From: Streptomyces sp. CB02058
Lineage (GTDB): Bacteria > Actinomycetota > Actinomycetes > Streptomycetales > Streptomycetaceae
Assembly (NCBI RefSeq): GCF_001905505.1
Contig: NZ_LIPG01000001.1
Location: 434,001-498,000 of the forward strand
DNA length: 64,000 bases
Direction of reading: 5' to 3'
Part shown: positions 14,307-30,785 of the stretch, piece by piece
How the letters are laid out: each line of letters begins with the position of its first letter
How positions within the stretch are numbered: position 1 is the stretch's first letter
Made by a program: the position numbers and the translations under genes
Notes under the pieces: generated by a model
Seen by the model: the letters and a program-made list of their open reading frames with translations, nothing else
What the model was told of the DNA's origin: nothing
Database searches by the model: none

Positions 14307-17300
14307 TTGGCCGCCTCGCGCAACGCCTCGACCTCGAATACGAACAACGGTGCCAGCACCGCCCCGCTGCGCATCTCTTTTGCAAAGATCAAGGAGCCCC
14401 TCGAGGTTCCGAACCTCCTCGCGCTGCAGACCGAGAGCTTTGACTGGCTCCTCGGCAATGCCGCCTGGAAGGCTCGCGTCGAGGCTGCTCTGGACAGCGG
14501 ACAAGACGTCCCCACCAAGTCCGGCCTGGAGGAGATCTTCGAGGAGATCTCTCCGATCGAGGACTTCTCCGGGTCGATGTCGCTCACGTTCCGCGACCAC
14601 CGCTTCGAGCCCCCCAAGAACTCGATCGACGAGTGCAAGGAGCGCGACTTCACGTTCGCCGCGCCGCTCTTCGTCACGGCCGAGTTCACCAACAACGAGA
14701 CCGGCGAGATCAAGTCCCAGACGGTCTTCATGGGCGACTTCCCGCTCATGACCAACAAGGGCACCTTCGTCATCAACGGCACCGAGCGTGTCGTCGTGTC
14801 GCAGCTCGTGCGCTCGCCGGGTGTCTACTTCGACTCCTCCATCGACAAGACGTCCGACAAGGACATCTTCTCCGCCAAGATCATCCCGTCCCGGGGTGCC
14901 TGGCTGGAGATGGAGATCGACAAGCGCGACATGGTCGGTGTCCGCATCGACCGCAAGCGCAAGCAGTCCGTCACCGTCCTCCTGAAGGCTCTCGGCTGGA
15001 CCACCGAGCAGATCCTCGAGGAGTTCGGCGAGTACGAGTCCATGCGCGCCACCCTGGAGAAGGACCACACCCAGGGCCAGGACGACGCGCTGCTCGACAT
15101 CTACCGCAAGCTGCGCCCGGGCGAGCCGCCCACGCGCGAGGCCGCTCAGACGCTGCTCGAGAACCTCTACTTCAACCCGAAGCGCTACGACCTCGCGAAG
15201 GTCGGCCGCTACAAGGTGAACAAGAAGCTCGGCGCCGACGAGCCGCTCGACGCCGGTGTCCTCACCAGCGACGACATCATCGCCACCATCAAGTACCTGG
15301 TGAAGCTCCACGCCGGTGAGCTCGAGACCGTCGGCGAGTCCGGCCGGACGATCGTCGTCGAGACCGACGACATCGACCACTTCGGCAACCGTCGTCTGCG
15401 CAACGTCGGCGAGCTGATCCAGAACCAGGTCCGCACGGGTCTCGCCCGTATGGAGCGCGTCGTGCGCGAGCGCATGACGACCCAGGACGTCGAGGCGATC
15501 ACGCCGCAGACCCTGATCAACATCCGGCCGGTCGTCGCCTCCATCAAGGAGTTCTTCGGCACCAGCCAGCTGTCGCAGTTCATGGACCAGAACAACCCGC
15601 TGTCGGGTCTCACCCACAAGCGCCGCCTGTCGGCTCTCGGCCCGGGTGGTCTCTCCCGTGAGCGGGCCGGCTTCGAGGTCCGTGACGTGCACCCGTCCCA
15701 CTACGGACGCATGTGCCCGATCGAGACCCCTGAAGGCCCGAACATCGGTCTGATCGGTTCGCTCGCCTCGTACGGCCGCGTCAACGCGTTCGGCTTCATC
15801 GAGACGCCGTACCGCAAGGTCGTCGACGGCCAGGTCACCGACGAGGTCGACTACATCACCGCCGACGAGGAAGACCGCTTCGTGATCGCCCAGGCGAACG
15901 CGACGCTCTCCGAGGACATGCGCTTCACGGAGCCGCGCGTCCTGGTCCGCCGTCGTGGCGGAGAGGTCGACTACATCCCCGGTGACGACGTCGACTACAT
16001 GGACGTCTCGCCGCGCCAGATGGTGTCCGTCGCCACCGCGATGATCCCGTTCCTGGAGCACGACGACGCCAACCGTGCCCTCATGGGCGCGAACATGATG
16101 CGCCAGGCCGTCCCGCTCATCAAGAGCGAGGCGCCGCTCGTCGGCACCGGCATGGAGTACCGCTGCGCCACCGACGCCGGTGACGTCCTGAAGGCCGAGA
16201 AGGACGGTGTGGTCCAGGAGGTCTCCGCGGACTACATCACCGTCACGAACGACGACGGCACGTACACCACGTACCGCATCGCCAAGTTCTCGCGCTCCAA
16301 CCAGGGCACCTCGGTCAACCAGAAGGTCGTCGTCTCCGAGGGCGACCGGGTCATCGAGGGCCAGGTCCTCGCCGACGGGCCGGCCACCGAGAACGGTGAG
16401 ATGGCGCTCGGCAAGAACCTGCTCGTGGCGTTCATGCCGTGGGAGGGTCACAACTACGAGGACGCGATCATCCTGTCGCAGCGCCTCGTGCAGGACGACG
16501 TCCTCTCCTCGATCCACATCGAGGAGCACGAGGTCGACGCCCGTGACACCAAGCTCGGCCCGGAGGAGATCACGCGGGACATCCCGAACGTCTCCGAAGA
16601 GGTCCTCGCCGACCTCGACGAGCGCGGCATCATCCGTATCGGTGCCGAGGTCGTCGCCGGCGACATCCTCGTCGGCAAGGTCACGCCCAAGGGTGAGACC
16701 GAGCTGACCCCGGAGGAGCGCCTGCTCCGCGCGATCTTCGGTGAGAAGGCGCGCGAGGTGCGCGACACCTCGCTGAAGGTGCCCCACGGTGAGATCGGCA
16801 AGGTCATCGGCGTCCGCGTCTTCGACCGCGAAGAGGGCGACGAGCTGCCGCCGGGCGTGAACCAGCTGGTCCGCGTCTACGTCGCGCAGAAGCGCAAGAT
16901 CACCGACGGTGACAAGCTCGCCGGCCGTCACGGCAACAAGGGTGTCATCTCCAAGATCCTTCCGATCGAGGACATGCCGTTCCTCGAGGACGGCACCCCG
17001 GTCGACATCATCCTCAACCCGCTGGGTGTCCCGTCCCGAATGAACCCGGGACAGGTCCTGGAGATCCACCTCGGCTGGCTCGCCAGCCGCGGCTGGGACG
17101 TCTCCGGCCTCGGTGACGAGTGGGCCAAGCGCCTGCAGGCCATCGGCGCCGACCAGGTCGCCCCCGGCACCAACGTCGCCACGCCCGTCTTCGACGGTGC
17201 GCGCGAGGACGAGATCTCCGGTCTCTTCGGAGCCACGATCCCGAACCGCGACGGCGACCGGCTGGTCCAGCCCTCCGGCAAGGCCCAGCTGTTCGACGGC

Positions 17301-17792
17301 CGCTCCGGCGAGCCGTTCCCGGACCCGGTCTCGGTCGGGTTCATGTACATCCTCAAGCTGCACCACCTGGTCGACGACAAGCTCCACGCGCGCTCGACCG
17401 GCCCGTACTCCATGATCACGCAGCAGCCGCTGGGTGGTAAGGCGCAGTTCGGTGGGCAGCGATTCGGTGAGATGGAGGTGTGGGCCCTTGAGGCTTACGG
17501 CGCCGCATACGCCCTCCAGGAACTGCTGACGATCAAGTCCGACGACGTCACCGGCCGCGTGAAGGTCTACGAGGCGATCGTCAAGGGCGAGAACATCCCC
17601 GAGCCGGGCATTCCCGAGTCCTTCAAGGTGCTCATCAAGGAAATGCAGTCGCTCTGCCTCAACGTGGAGGTGCTGTCCTCGGACGGCATGTCCATCGAGA
17701 TGCGCGACACGGACGAGGACGTCTTCCGCGCGGCGGAGGAGCTCGGTATCGACCTGTCCCGGCGCGAGCCGAGCAGCGTCGAAGAGGTCTGA
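14307..17792 (+). CDS. rpoB: DNA-directed RNA polymerase subunit beta
   Basis: 1161 residues from TTG 14307. TTG is preferred because GGAAGGA sits 7 bases before it and the protein then starts [12 protein letters not shown], as in Streptomyces RpoB; an in-frame ATG at 14250 has no such site. RpoB forms half of the polymerase active-site cleft. The rifampicin pocket [11 protein letters not shown] (from S420) and [13 protein letters not shown] is unaltered: D427, H437 and S442 are the sensitive-type residues. The lysine-rich catalytic region ([19 protein letters not shown]) and the C-terminal clamp ([25 protein letters not shown]) are complete. rpoC follows 130 bases later. Confidence 0.98.
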   Translation: MAASRNASTSNTNNGASTAPLRISFAKIKEPLEVPNLLALQTESFDWLLGNAAWKARVEAALDSGQDVPTKSGLEEIFEEISPIEDFSGSMSLTFRDHRFEPPKNSIDECKERDFTFAAPLFVTAEFTNNETGEIKSQTVFMGDFPLMTNKGTFVINGTERVVVSQLVRSPGVYFDSSIDKTSDKDIFSAKIIPSRGAWLEMEIDKRDMVGVRIDRKRKQSVTVLLKALGWTTEQILEEFGEYESMRATLEKDHTQGQDDALLDIYRKLRPGEPPTREAAQTLLENLYFNPKRYDLAKVGRYKVNKKLGADEPLDAGVLTSDDIIATIKYLVKLHAGELETVGESGRTIVVETDDIDHFGNRRLRNVGELIQNQVRTGLARMERVVRERMTTQDVEAITPQTLINIRPVVASIKEFFGTSQLSQFMDQNNPLSGLTHKRRLSALGPGGLSRERAGFEVRDVHPSHYGRMCPIETPEGPNIGLIGSLASYGRVNAFGFIETPYRKVVDGQVTDEVDYITADEEDRFVIAQANATLSEDMRFTEPRVLVRRRGGEVDYIPGDDVDYMDVSPRQMVSVATAMIPFLEHDDANRALMGANMMRQAVPLIKSEAPLVGTGMEYRCATDAGDVLKAEKDGVVQEVSADYITVTNDDGTYTTYRIAKFSRSNQGTSVNQKVVVSEGDRVIEGQVLADGPATENGEMALGKNLLVAFMPWEGHNYEDAIILSQRLVQDDVLSSIHIEEHEVDARDTKLGPEEITRDIPNVSEEVLADLDERGIIRIGAEVVAGDILVGKVTPKGETELTPEERLLRAIFGEKAREVRDTSLKVPHGEIGKVIGVRVFDREEGDELPPGVNQLVRVYVAQKRKITDGDKLAGRHGNKGVISKILPIEDMPFLEDGTPVDIILNPLGVPSRMNPGQVLEIHLGWLASRGWDVSGLGDEWAKRLQAIGADQVAPGTNVATPVFDGAREDEISGLFGATIPNRDGDRLVQPSGKAQLFDGRSGEPFPDPVSVGFMYILKLHHLVDDKLHARSTGPYSMITQQPLGGKAQFGGQRFGEMEVWALEAYGAAYALQELLTIKSDDVTGRVKVYEAIVKGENIPEPGIPESFKVLIKEMQSLCLNVEVLSSDGMSIEMRDTDEDVFRAAEELGIDLSRREPSSVEEV

Positions 17793-17922
17793 CGGGTTGG
17801 TCGGCCGGATCTCCGTGATCCGGCCGGCTCTCCCCGGACCCGTTCAGACCATTGCTGAAGTGCCCCGGTTTTCTCGCGTGAAGCGAGGGGGCTCGAACCC
17901 CCGAAAGAGGGATTGACGACAA

Positions 17923-21822
<3,900 letters not shown>

Positions 21823-21840
21823 GCGAGTCGCTTGACACGA

Positions 21841-21885
21841 CCGAAGGGCGGTCACCCCGTTTCGTACGGGGTGGCCGCCCTTCGG
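21841..21885 (+). terminator. Terminator after rpoC
   Basis: CCGAAGGGCGG with CCGCCCTTCGG forms the base and CACCCCGT with ACGGGGTG the upper stem, around TTCGT. It ends the rpoBC unit. Confidence 0.85.
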
Positions 21886-22130
21886 CGTGCGTGGGGGAGC
21901 CGTGAGTTCGCTCACGCCGCGTGAGCGGGCCGGGCGCACGCACGTCTCGCGCGGCCGGGCGGCGGGTGACCCCCCGACGGTGCGTCCGCCCAGGTGGGAG
22001 GCGCCTGGGGCGGCCCCGGCGGGCCTTCCTGCCGCGGGCCCCCGGTCCCCGGTACGGCGCCGGCGGTCACCGCGCGCCCGTGTGAGGGTTCCGTGGGCGC
22101 GAGGGGGCGGCCGTCCCCGGGGCATTTGTT

Positions 22131-22159
22131 TTGACCCAGCTCCGTGAGGTAGGTACGCT
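22131..22159 (+). promoter_or_regulatory. Promoter of the str operon
   Basis: TTGACC (22131-22136), 17 bases, TACGCT (22154-22159): an excellent vegetative promoter 195 bases before rpsL. The very GC-rich gap 21886-22130 upstream of it holds no gene I can support. Confidence 0.75.
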
Positions 22160-22278
22160 CAAGCCTTGTGCCTGGGGTGTGCCTGGGTTCGCGTGCGTGT
22201 CCTCTGCCGCACGGCGACTCCGTAAGTGGCCACCGCAATCTGCGTCTCTCCTGCCTGATCGCAGGGGCGTGCAGTATT

Positions 22279-22303
22279 CGACACACCCGACCGCGTGGGT
22301 CGG
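22279..22303 (+). promoter_or_regulatory. Leader hairpin element shared with the rpsJ leader
   Basis: The core CCGACC-GCGTG-GGTCGG forms a 6-bp stem with a 5-base loop, preceded by CGACACAC. In this leader an outer ACAC/GTGT pairing can extend it. The 25 bases match the rpsJ leader (28714-28738) with one difference, and GTTCCAG follows shortly downstream in both. It lies 50 bases before the rpsL start. Likely a coordinated ribosomal-operon control site; mechanism unknown. Confidence 0.7.
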
Positions 22304-22353
22304 CGAGTGTTCCAGGTTAGTTTCACGAACGGCACACAGAAACCGGAGAAGTA

Positions 22354-22725
22354 GTGCCTACGATCCAGCAGCTGGTCCGGAAGGGCCGGCAGGACAAGGT
22401 CGAGAAGAACAAGACGCCCGCGCTCGAGGGTTCGCCCCAGCGTCGTGGTGTCTGCACGCGTGTGTTCACGACCACCCCGAAGAAGCCGAACTCGGCGCTC
22501 CGTAAGGTCGCGCGTGTGCGCCTGACCTCCGGTATCGAGGTCACGGCCTACATCCCGGGTGAGGGACACAACCTGCAGGAGCACTCCATCGTGCTCGTGC
22601 GTGGTGGCCGTGTGAAGGACCTGCCGGGTGTTCGTTACAAGATCATCCGCGGCTCCCTTGACACCCAGGGTGTCAAGAACCGCAAGCAGGCCCGCAGCCG
22701 CTACGGCGCCAAGAAGGAGAAGTAA
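22354..22725 (+). CDS. rpsL: 30S ribosomal protein uS12
   Basis: 123 residues, GTG 22354 with GGAGAAG upstream. S12 monitors codon-anticodon pairing in the decoding centre. The two loops where streptomycin resistance or dependence arises are wild type: K43 in [12 protein letters not shown] and K88 in [11 protein letters not shown]. The conserved [14 protein letters not shown] and [17 protein letters not shown] segments are complete. First gene of the str operon, preceded by a leader of about 190 bases with the shared hairpin element. rpsG starts 2 bases after the stop. Confidence 0.98.
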   Translation: MPTIQQLVRKGRQDKVEKNKTPALEGSPQRRGVCTRVFTTTPKKPNSALRKVARVRLTSGIEVTAYIPGEGHNLQEHSIVLVRGGRVKDLPGVRYKIIRGSLDTQGVKNRKQARSRYGAKKEK

Positions 22726-22727
22726 GA

Positions 22728-23198
22728 ATGCCTCGTAAGGGCCCCGCCCCGAAGCGCCCGGTCATCATCGACCCGGTCTACAGCTCTCCTCTTGTCACCT
22801 CGCTGATCAACAAGATCCTCCTCGACGGCAAGCGTTCCACCGCCGAGCGGATCGTGTACGGCGCCATGGAAGGCCTCCGCGAGAAGACCGGCGCTGACCC
22901 GGTCATCACGCTGAAGCGCGCGCTTGAGAACGTCAAGCCCTCGCTCGAGGTCAAGTCCCGCCGTGTCGGTGGCGCCACCTACCAGGTGCCGATCGAGGTC
23001 AAGCCCGGTCGCGCCGCCACCCTCTCGCTGCGCTGGATCGTCGGTTACTCCCGCGCCCGTCGCGAGAAGACCATGACCGAGCGCCTCATGAACGAGCTGC
23101 TCGACGCCTCCAACGGTCTTGGCGCAGCTGTCAAGAAGCGCGAGGACACCCACAAGATGGCCGAGTCGAACAAGGCCTTCGCGCACTACCGCTGGTAG
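22728..23198 (+). CDS. rpsG: 30S ribosomal protein uS7
   Basis: 156 residues, ATG 22728, with the ribosome binding site GGAGAAG inside the end of rpsL. S7 nucleates assembly of the 30S head and lines the E site. The N-terminal [10 protein letters not shown] and [16 protein letters not shown] (beta hairpin reaching the E-site tRNA) and the helical [19 protein letters not shown] are standard. S7 represses the str operon in E. coli; no comparable binding site was recognised here. fusA follows 38 bases downstream. Confidence 0.98.
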   Translation: MPRKGPAPKRPVIIDPVYSSPLVTSLINKILLDGKRSTAERIVYGAMEGLREKTGADPVITLKRALENVKPSLEVKSRRVGGATYQVPIEVKPGRAATLSLRWIVGYSRARREKTMTERLMNELLDASNGLGAAVKKREDTHKMAESNKAFAHYRW

Positions 23199-23236
23199 TC
23201 GCTTACCCCATCGAGACCGAGAGAAGATTGAGCCTT

Positions 23237-25366
<2,130 letters not shown>

Positions 25367-25524
25367 CTCTTCGGAGCTCACGCTTTAGGCTTGTCACCGG
25401 AGCCCGGTCGGGCATTCGTCGCAGTGCGCAAGCAGCGCGGCGGATGCCCCCGGCACCGGCATTCCAGCAAAGATCACCTGGCGCCGATGAAGCAAGGCGT
25501 ACAGAACCACTCAGGAGGACCCCA

Positions 25525-26718
<1,194 letters not shown>

Positions 26719-26760
26719 TTACTTGATCGTCTGACCTGGTTGCTCCTCACTGAGCACCAG

Positions 26761-26800
26761 AAGGGCCCCGTACCTCTCGCGAGAGAGGTACGGGGCCCTT
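26761..26800. terminator. Terminator at the end of the str operon
   Basis: AAGGGCCCCGTACCTCTC and GAGAGGTACGGGGCCCTT form an 18-bp perfect stem with a GCGA loop. It is symmetrical and lies between convergent tuf and protease genes, so it may act in both directions. Confidence 0.9.
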
Positions 26801-26820
26801 CGCCATGCGTACGGGCGGCG

Positions 26821-27543
26821 TCAGACGCCGGCGACCGACTGGATCCAGGAGCGGTAGGCCGTGACGTTCGTGTACGCCGTCGTGGTCTGCCGGTCGCTGG
26901 TGGACGCGACGCCGACCTGGACGCCGTTCAGGGTCATCGGGCCACCCGAGTCGCCGCCGGCGGTGATGCCGTTCCCGCGCCGGGCGCAGATCGCCGAGCC
27001 GCCGTAGGCGTCGGTGCAGCCGCTGGTCACGGTGACGTTCGCGACCTTCAGATAGGGGGACTGGCAGTTCGCCTCGGAGCCGCACTGCGAGGTGGCGCCC
27101 CACCCCCACACCTGCACGGTCTGGCCCACACGCACGGTGCCGGGCTGGCCGAGCGTGGCGTAGGTGCCCTGCACGGAGCGGTCCAGGCGGACGAGCGCCA
27201 GGTCGGAGCCGTGGGTGTAGGTCTGGACGCCGTTGGCCAGGGTGCCGCCGCTGTGCTGGTCGAGGCTGCCGATACGGAACGACAGCCCGCCTCCGGAGAC
27301 GCAGTGCTTCGCGGTGAGGATCCACGTCGGCGCGATGATCGTCGCGGAACAGGTCTCCCGGCCGTTGGAGAAGAGGCGGGCCGCCCCGGGCGAGGACTGC
27401 GCGTAGCCACCGCCGATGATCGGCTGTACGGCCTGAGCGGTGGGGGCCGCCGACGACGACGCGGCCGACGCGGTGGGCGAGAACAGGGCGAGGGCGCAGG
27501 CCGCCGCGGCAGCTGCGGCGGGGACGAGCCTGGATATGCGCAT
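26821..27543 (-). CDS. Secreted trypsin-like serine protease (S1 family)
   Basis: 240 residues from ATG 27543 (GAGGAAG just upstream). A Sec signal peptide is evident: MRISR, then an Ala-rich hydrophobic core and a likely cut after TASA (about residue 27). A short propeptide leads to IIGGGYAQ (42-49), the activation site typical of trypsin-like enzymes. The catalytic triad is H80 (ILTAKHC), D114 (HGSDLALV) and S199 (GGDSGGPM). Cysteines C65/C81, C154/C160 and C176/C186 suggest disulfides. There is no large chymotrypsin-inhibitor prodomain as in streptogrisins. The protein is probably exported for extracellular protein degradation. Its promoter region contains a 7-bp tandem repeat. Confidence 0.9.
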   Translation of the reverse strand: MRISRLVPAAAAAAACALALFSPTASAASSSAAPTAQAVQPIIGGGYAQSSPGAARLFSNGRETCSATIIAPTWILTAKHCVSGGGLSFRIGSLDQHSGGTLANGVQTYTHGSDLALVRLDRSVQGTYATLGQPGTVRVGQTVQVWGWGATSQCGSEANCQSPYLKVANVTVTSGCTDAYGGSAICARRGNGITAGGDSGGPMTLNGVQVGVASTSDRQTTTAYTNVTAYRSWIQSVAGV

Positions 27544-27660
27544 GCTTCCTCGTTTCAGGGGGCACGCACGGGGGCGTGCCGGTGGGGGATCGACGCGCCC
27601 CAGAGTCCCGGAGAACCGCGGTGCCGGGTACATCACGGCCGCCCATGCCGGCGCGTTATG

Positions 27661-27716
27661 GCCTGCCGCCTGCCGCCTGCCGCCTGCCGCCTGCCGCCTG
27701 CCGCCTGCCGCCTGCC
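27661..27716. repeat. Eight tandem copies of a 7-bp repeat
   Basis: GCCTGCC is repeated eight times without interruption, and a shorter echo (CCTGCCGCCTGCCGCGG) follows at about 27739. It lies 118-173 bases upstream of the protease start and just downstream of the GNAT stop, so it is non-coding. Perfect short repeats like this can change copy number by slippage. Confidence 0.95.
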
Positions 27717-27795
27717 GCGCGCTCCCCGTGGCTCGTTCCCTGCCGCCTGCCGCGGACAAGCGTTTCGTGAGCGCGAAGGTCCCGCCCCGCGGAGC

Positions 27796-28254
27796 TCAGC
27801 CCCGAGGCGCCCGCACCATGTAGACGTCCACCGGGTCCTCGCGCTCCAGGGTGAAGCCGTGGCGCTCGTACAGCCGGCGGGCCGCGCTGCCCTGGAGGAC
27901 GTCCAGGCGCACGGGCGCTCCCATGGCGTCCGTACGGGCCAGGAGGCCGGCGAGCACGGCCGTGCCTATGCCGCGGCCGTGCAGTGCGGGGGAGAGGTAG
28001 AAGTGCTCCAGCCACCAGCCGTCCTCGGCGGGGCGCAGGGCGACACAGCCCGCGAAGTCACCGTCGTACTCCACGATCGAGGTGTGCCCCGGCTCGTACG
28101 CGTCACGCAGCCGCTGCCGGACGCGGTGAGCGTCGTAGCGGCCCAGACGCTCCAGGTCGGGGCGCATCACCTCGGCCCGCAGCTCGGTCATGGCGTCGAG
28201 GTCCTCGGGCGTGGCGGGGCGCAGGCTCCAGGCCCGGACGGTGCGTGTCGGCAT
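27796..28254 (-). CDS. GNAT family N-acetyltransferase
   Basis: 152 residues from ATG 28254. It has the GNAT core: N-terminal WSLRPATPEDLDAMTELRAEVM, a mid-domain beta strand GCVALRPAEDGWWLEHFYLSP, then the acetyl-CoA pyrophosphate-binding motif HGRGIGTAVLAGLL (about 91-104), and a closing beta bulge region RLYERHGFTLERED. The acceptor is unknown; the family acetylates amines in small molecules or proteins. The ribosome binding site is weak, so an in-frame start further upstream is possible. It is divergent from rpsJ and shares the long intergenic region with it. Confidence 0.85.
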   Translation of the reverse strand: MPTRTVRAWSLRPATPEDLDAMTELRAEVMRPDLERLGRYDAHRVRQRLRDAYEPGHTSIVEYDGDFAGCVALRPAEDGWWLEHFYLSPALHGRGIGTAVLAGLLARTDAMGAPVRLDVLQGSAARRLYERHGFTLEREDPVDVYMVRAPRG

Positions 28255-28415
28255 GGCCGGATTCAACCAGGCGGCTCCTCGACGCCAGGAAGGCGGGTTC
28301 CCGGGGTCGCACAGTCCCGCGCCGAACGGGGCGAATCGCCTCATCGCGTGACGTGGGGAACGGTCGTGCGATTGCCGAGCAGGGGCGACATGCGGGCCCT
28401 GGTGGGCGTCCGCGT

Positions 28416-28443
28416 TTGAATGCTCCCTCGCAGGGGGTAAGAT
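28416..28443 (+). promoter_or_regulatory. Candidate promoter of the S10 operon, with long leader
   Basis: TTGAAT (28416-28421), 16 bases, TAAGAT (28438-28443). A second possible -10 (CACACT) lies near 28480-28485. The leader to rpsJ is then over 300 bases and contains several hairpins, for example GTCAGTG/CACTGAC at about 28604-28620, plus the element shared with rpsL. No gene is seen between 28255 and 28800. Confidence 0.45.
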
Positions 28444-28713
28444 CCCCGACCCGATTGGCCAGGCCCGCAGCCCGTATGGCACACTAGCCAGGTTGCTCGG
28501 TTGAGTGTCAATGCTGCGCGCCTCCCGCCGGGAGGACCGGAAGCGAGTCCCACAGTACTCGTCGACCCCCAGGGTCGGACGTACGGGAATCTTCCGGGAA
28601 GTGTCAGTGGGGCACTGACCAGGCACCCGGTGGGGTTTCGCCCCCGGCAGCGCGGTCTCGGCCCGCACCCCCTTGGTTGGGAAATCCTTCGGGAGATCTT
28701 CGTAGAGGGGGCG

Positions 28714-28738
28714 CGACACGCCCGACCGCGTGGGTCGG
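28714..28738 (+). promoter_or_regulatory. Leader hairpin element shared with the rpsL leader
   Basis: CGACACGC followed by CCGACC-GCGTG-GGTCGG, 24 of 25 bases identical to 22279-22303 in the rpsL leader. GTTCCAG follows at about 28763, as it follows the rpsL copy. It ends 62 bases before rpsJ. See the rpsL entry for interpretation. Confidence 0.7.
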
Positions 28739-28800
28739 AGGCGGAGTTACGAGAACTCCCGGGTTCCAGAGCGTTATGAGAGACAGGACTACTAGTAGCC

Positions 28801-29109
28801 ATGGCGGGACAGAAGATCCGCATCCGGCTCAAGGCCTACGACCACGAGGTCATCGACTCCTCGGCGAAGAAGATCGTCGAGACGGTGACCCGCACTGGTG
28901 CGTCGGTCGCGGGCCCGGTGCCGCTGCCCACTGAGAAGAACGTGTACTGCGTCATCAAGTCGCCGCACAAGTACAAGGACTCTCGCGAGCACTTCGAGAT
29001 GCGCACGCACAAGCGCCTCATCGACATCCTCGACCCCACGCCGAAGACGGTTGACTCGCTGATGCGCCTCGACCTTCCGGCGGGCGTCGACATCGAGATC
29101 AAGCTCTGA
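28801..29109 (+). CDS. rpsJ: 30S ribosomal protein uS10 (NusE)
   Basis: 102 residues, ATG 28801. S10 belongs to the 30S head and, as NusE, bridges NusG/NusB to the transcribing polymerase during antitermination. The start [15 protein letters not shown] and the loop [29 protein letters not shown] are standard. It is the first gene of an operon running rpsJ-rplC-rplD-rplW-rplB-rpsS-rplV-rpsC-rplP-rpmC-rpsQ with short gaps or overlaps. In E. coli L4 controls this operon; here the leader looks different and carries the element shared with the str operon. Confidence 0.98.
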   Translation: MAGQKIRIRLKAYDHEVIDSSAKKIVETVTRTGASVAGPVPLPTEKNVYCVIKSPHKYKDSREHFEMRTHKRLIDILDPTPKTVDSLMRLDLPAGVDIEIKL

Positions 29110-29123
29110 GGGGACGGGCCGAG

Positions 29124-29768
29124 ATGAGCAAGAACATCAAGGGCGTCCTGGGCGAGAAGCTCGGCATGACCCAGGTCTGGGACGAGAACAACCGGGTTGT
29201 CCCGGTGACCGTCGTCAAGGCCGGTCCGTGCGTCGTCACGCAGGTGCGTACGAACGACAGCGACGGCTACGAGTCGGTCCAGATCGCCTTCGGCGAGATC
29301 GACCCGCGCAAGGTGAACAAGCCCCTCAAGGGCCACTTCGCCAAGGCCGACGTCACCCCGCGCCGCCACCTGGTGGAGCTCCGCACCCCTGACGCCAGCG
29401 AGTACACGCTGGGCCAGGAGGTCACTGCCGAGGTGTTCGAGTCCGGCGTCAAGGTTGACGTCACGGGCAAGAGCAAGGGCAAGGGCTTCGCCGGTGTCAT
29501 GAAGCGTCACAACTTCAAGGGCCTCGGCGCCGGCCACGGCGTCCAGCGCAAGCACCGTTCCCCCGGTTCGATCGGTGGCTGCGCCACCCCTGGGCGTGTC
29601 TTCAAGGGCATGCGCATGGCCGGTCGGATGGGTAACGAGCGCGTCACCACCCAGAACCTGACCATCCACGCGGTTGACGCGGAGAAGGGTCTGCTGCTCA
29701 TCAAGGGCGCGGTCCCCGGTCCGAACGGCGGCCTCGTCCTGGTCCGTACCGCGGCCAAGGGGGCTTGA
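29124..29768 (+). CDS. rplC: 50S ribosomal protein uL3
   Basis: 214 residues, ATG 29124, 14 bases after rpsJ. L3 is an early assembly protein whose long loop reaches the peptidyl-transferase centre; this loop is visible in [22 protein letters not shown] and [20 protein letters not shown]. The N-terminal [15 protein letters not shown] is characteristic. The loop residues that change in tiamulin or linezolid resistance look ordinary. It is followed closely by rplD. Confidence 0.98.
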   Translation: MSKNIKGVLGEKLGMTQVWDENNRVVPVTVVKAGPCVVTQVRTNDSDGYESVQIAFGEIDPRKVNKPLKGHFAKADVTPRRHLVELRTPDASEYTLGQEVTAEVFESGVKVDVTGKSKGKGFAGVMKRHNFKGLGAGHGVQRKHRSPGSIGGCATPGRVFKGMRMAGRMGNERVTTQNLTIHAVDAEKGLLLIKGAVPGPNGGLVLVRTAAKGA

Positions 29769-29772
29769 GGTA

Positions 29773-30423
29773 ATGAGCACCATTGACATCCTTTCGCCGG
29801 CAGGCGACAAGGCCGGTACCGTCGAGCTCCCCGCGGAGATCTTCGACGCGAAGACCAGCGTTCCGCTGATCCACCAGGTCGTCGTCGCACAGCTGGCAGC
29901 TGCCCGTCAGGGCACGCACAAGACCAAGACCCGCGGCGAGGTCCGTGGTGGTGGGCGCAAGCCGTACCGCCAGAAGGGCACCGGCCGCGCGCGCCAGGGT
30001 TCGACCCGCGCGCCGCAGTTCGCCGGCGGTGGCGTCGTCCACGGCCCGCAGCCGCGTGACTACTCGCAGCGCACCCCGAAGAAGATGAAGGCCGCCGCCC
30101 TGCGCGGTGCCCTCTCGGACCGGGCGCGTCACTCCCGCATCCACGTCGTCACCGGCGTGGTCGAGGGTGGGATCTCCACCAAGGCCGCCAAGACGCTGTT
30201 CGGCAAGATCTCGGAGCGCAGCAACCTGCTCCTGGTCGTCGAGCGTGCCGACGAGGCCGCGTGGCTGTCCGCGCGCAACCTGCCCCAGGTGCACATCCTG
30301 GAGCCGGGCCAGCTGAACACGTACGACGTGATCGTCTCTGACGACGTGGTCTTCACCCAGGCCGCTTTCGAGTCCTTCGTGTCTGGCCCCCAGACCGCTG
30401 AGACCGAAGGGAGCGCCGCCTGA
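29773..30423 (+). CDS. rplD: 50S ribosomal protein uL4
   Basis: 216 residues from ATG 29773, the start that gives the family N terminus and lies 4 bases after rplC. L4 lines the nascent-peptide exit tunnel. The tunnel loop [25 protein letters not shown] contains the KGTGRAR motif where macrolide resistance changes occur, and it is intact. In E. coli L4 also represses the S10 operon. The C-terminal tail is Glu/Ala-rich. The stop overlaps the rplW start by one base. Confidence 0.98.
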   Translation: MSTIDILSPAGDKAGTVELPAEIFDAKTSVPLIHQVVVAQLAAARQGTHKTKTRGEVRGGGRKPYRQKGTGRARQGSTRAPQFAGGGVVHGPQPRDYSQRTPKKMKAAALRGALSDRARHSRIHVVTGVVEGGISTKAAKTLFGKISERSNLLLVVERADEAAWLSARNLPQVHILEPGQLNTYDVIVSDDVVFTQAAFESFVSGPQTAETEGSAA

Positions 30424-30746
30424 TGAGTGAGGCGACCGTTACCAGCAAGACCTACTCGGACCCGCGTGACGTTCTCGTCAAGCCGGTTGTTTCCGAGAAG
30501 AGCTACGCGCTGCTCGACGAGAACAAGTACACGTTCATCGTCGCGCCCGGCTCCAACAAGACCCAGATCAAGCAGGCCGTGGAAGCGGTCTTCTCGGTCA
30601 AGGTCACCGGGGTCAACACGATCAACCGGCAGGGTAAGCGCAAGCGCACCAAGACCGGTTTCGGCAAGCGCGCCGACACGAAGCGCGCCATCGTGACCCT
30701 CGCCGAGGGCGACCGTATCGACATCTTCGGCGGCCCGACCTCCTGA
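30423..30746 (+). CDS. rplW: 50S ribosomal protein uL23
   Basis: 107 residues, ATG 30423 overlapping the rplD stop (TGATG), so translationally coupled. L23 sits at the tunnel exit and docks trigger factor, SRP and SecYEG. The core reads [25 protein letters not shown] and [19 protein letters not shown]. The extra N-terminal ten residues ([10 protein letters not shown]) are a common actinobacterial addition. rplB follows after 39 bases. Confidence 0.98.
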   Translation: MSEATVTSKTYSDPRDVLVKPVVSEKSYALLDENKYTFIVAPGSNKTQIKQAVEAVFSVKVTGVNTINRQGKRKRTKTGFGKRADTKRAIVTLAEGDRIDIFGGPTS

Positions 30747-30785
30747 CGGAGGTCGAGTCGTCCGGAATCGGACGAGGACTGAGAA

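Noticed and set aside
14121..17387. A 1088-codon open frame on the minus strand across rpoB
   Set aside because: Antisense shadow of rpoB with the repetitive composition of frames opposite GC-rich genes; no motif.
23228..23236. TTG start for fusA at 23228
   Set aside because: It lies only about 2 bases from the ribosome binding site; ATG 23237 has proper spacing and gives the normal EF-G N terminus.
27661..27716. CRISPR-like repeats in the GCCTGCC array
   Set aside because: The units are directly adjacent with no spacers and are only 7 bases long; it is a simple tandem repeat.
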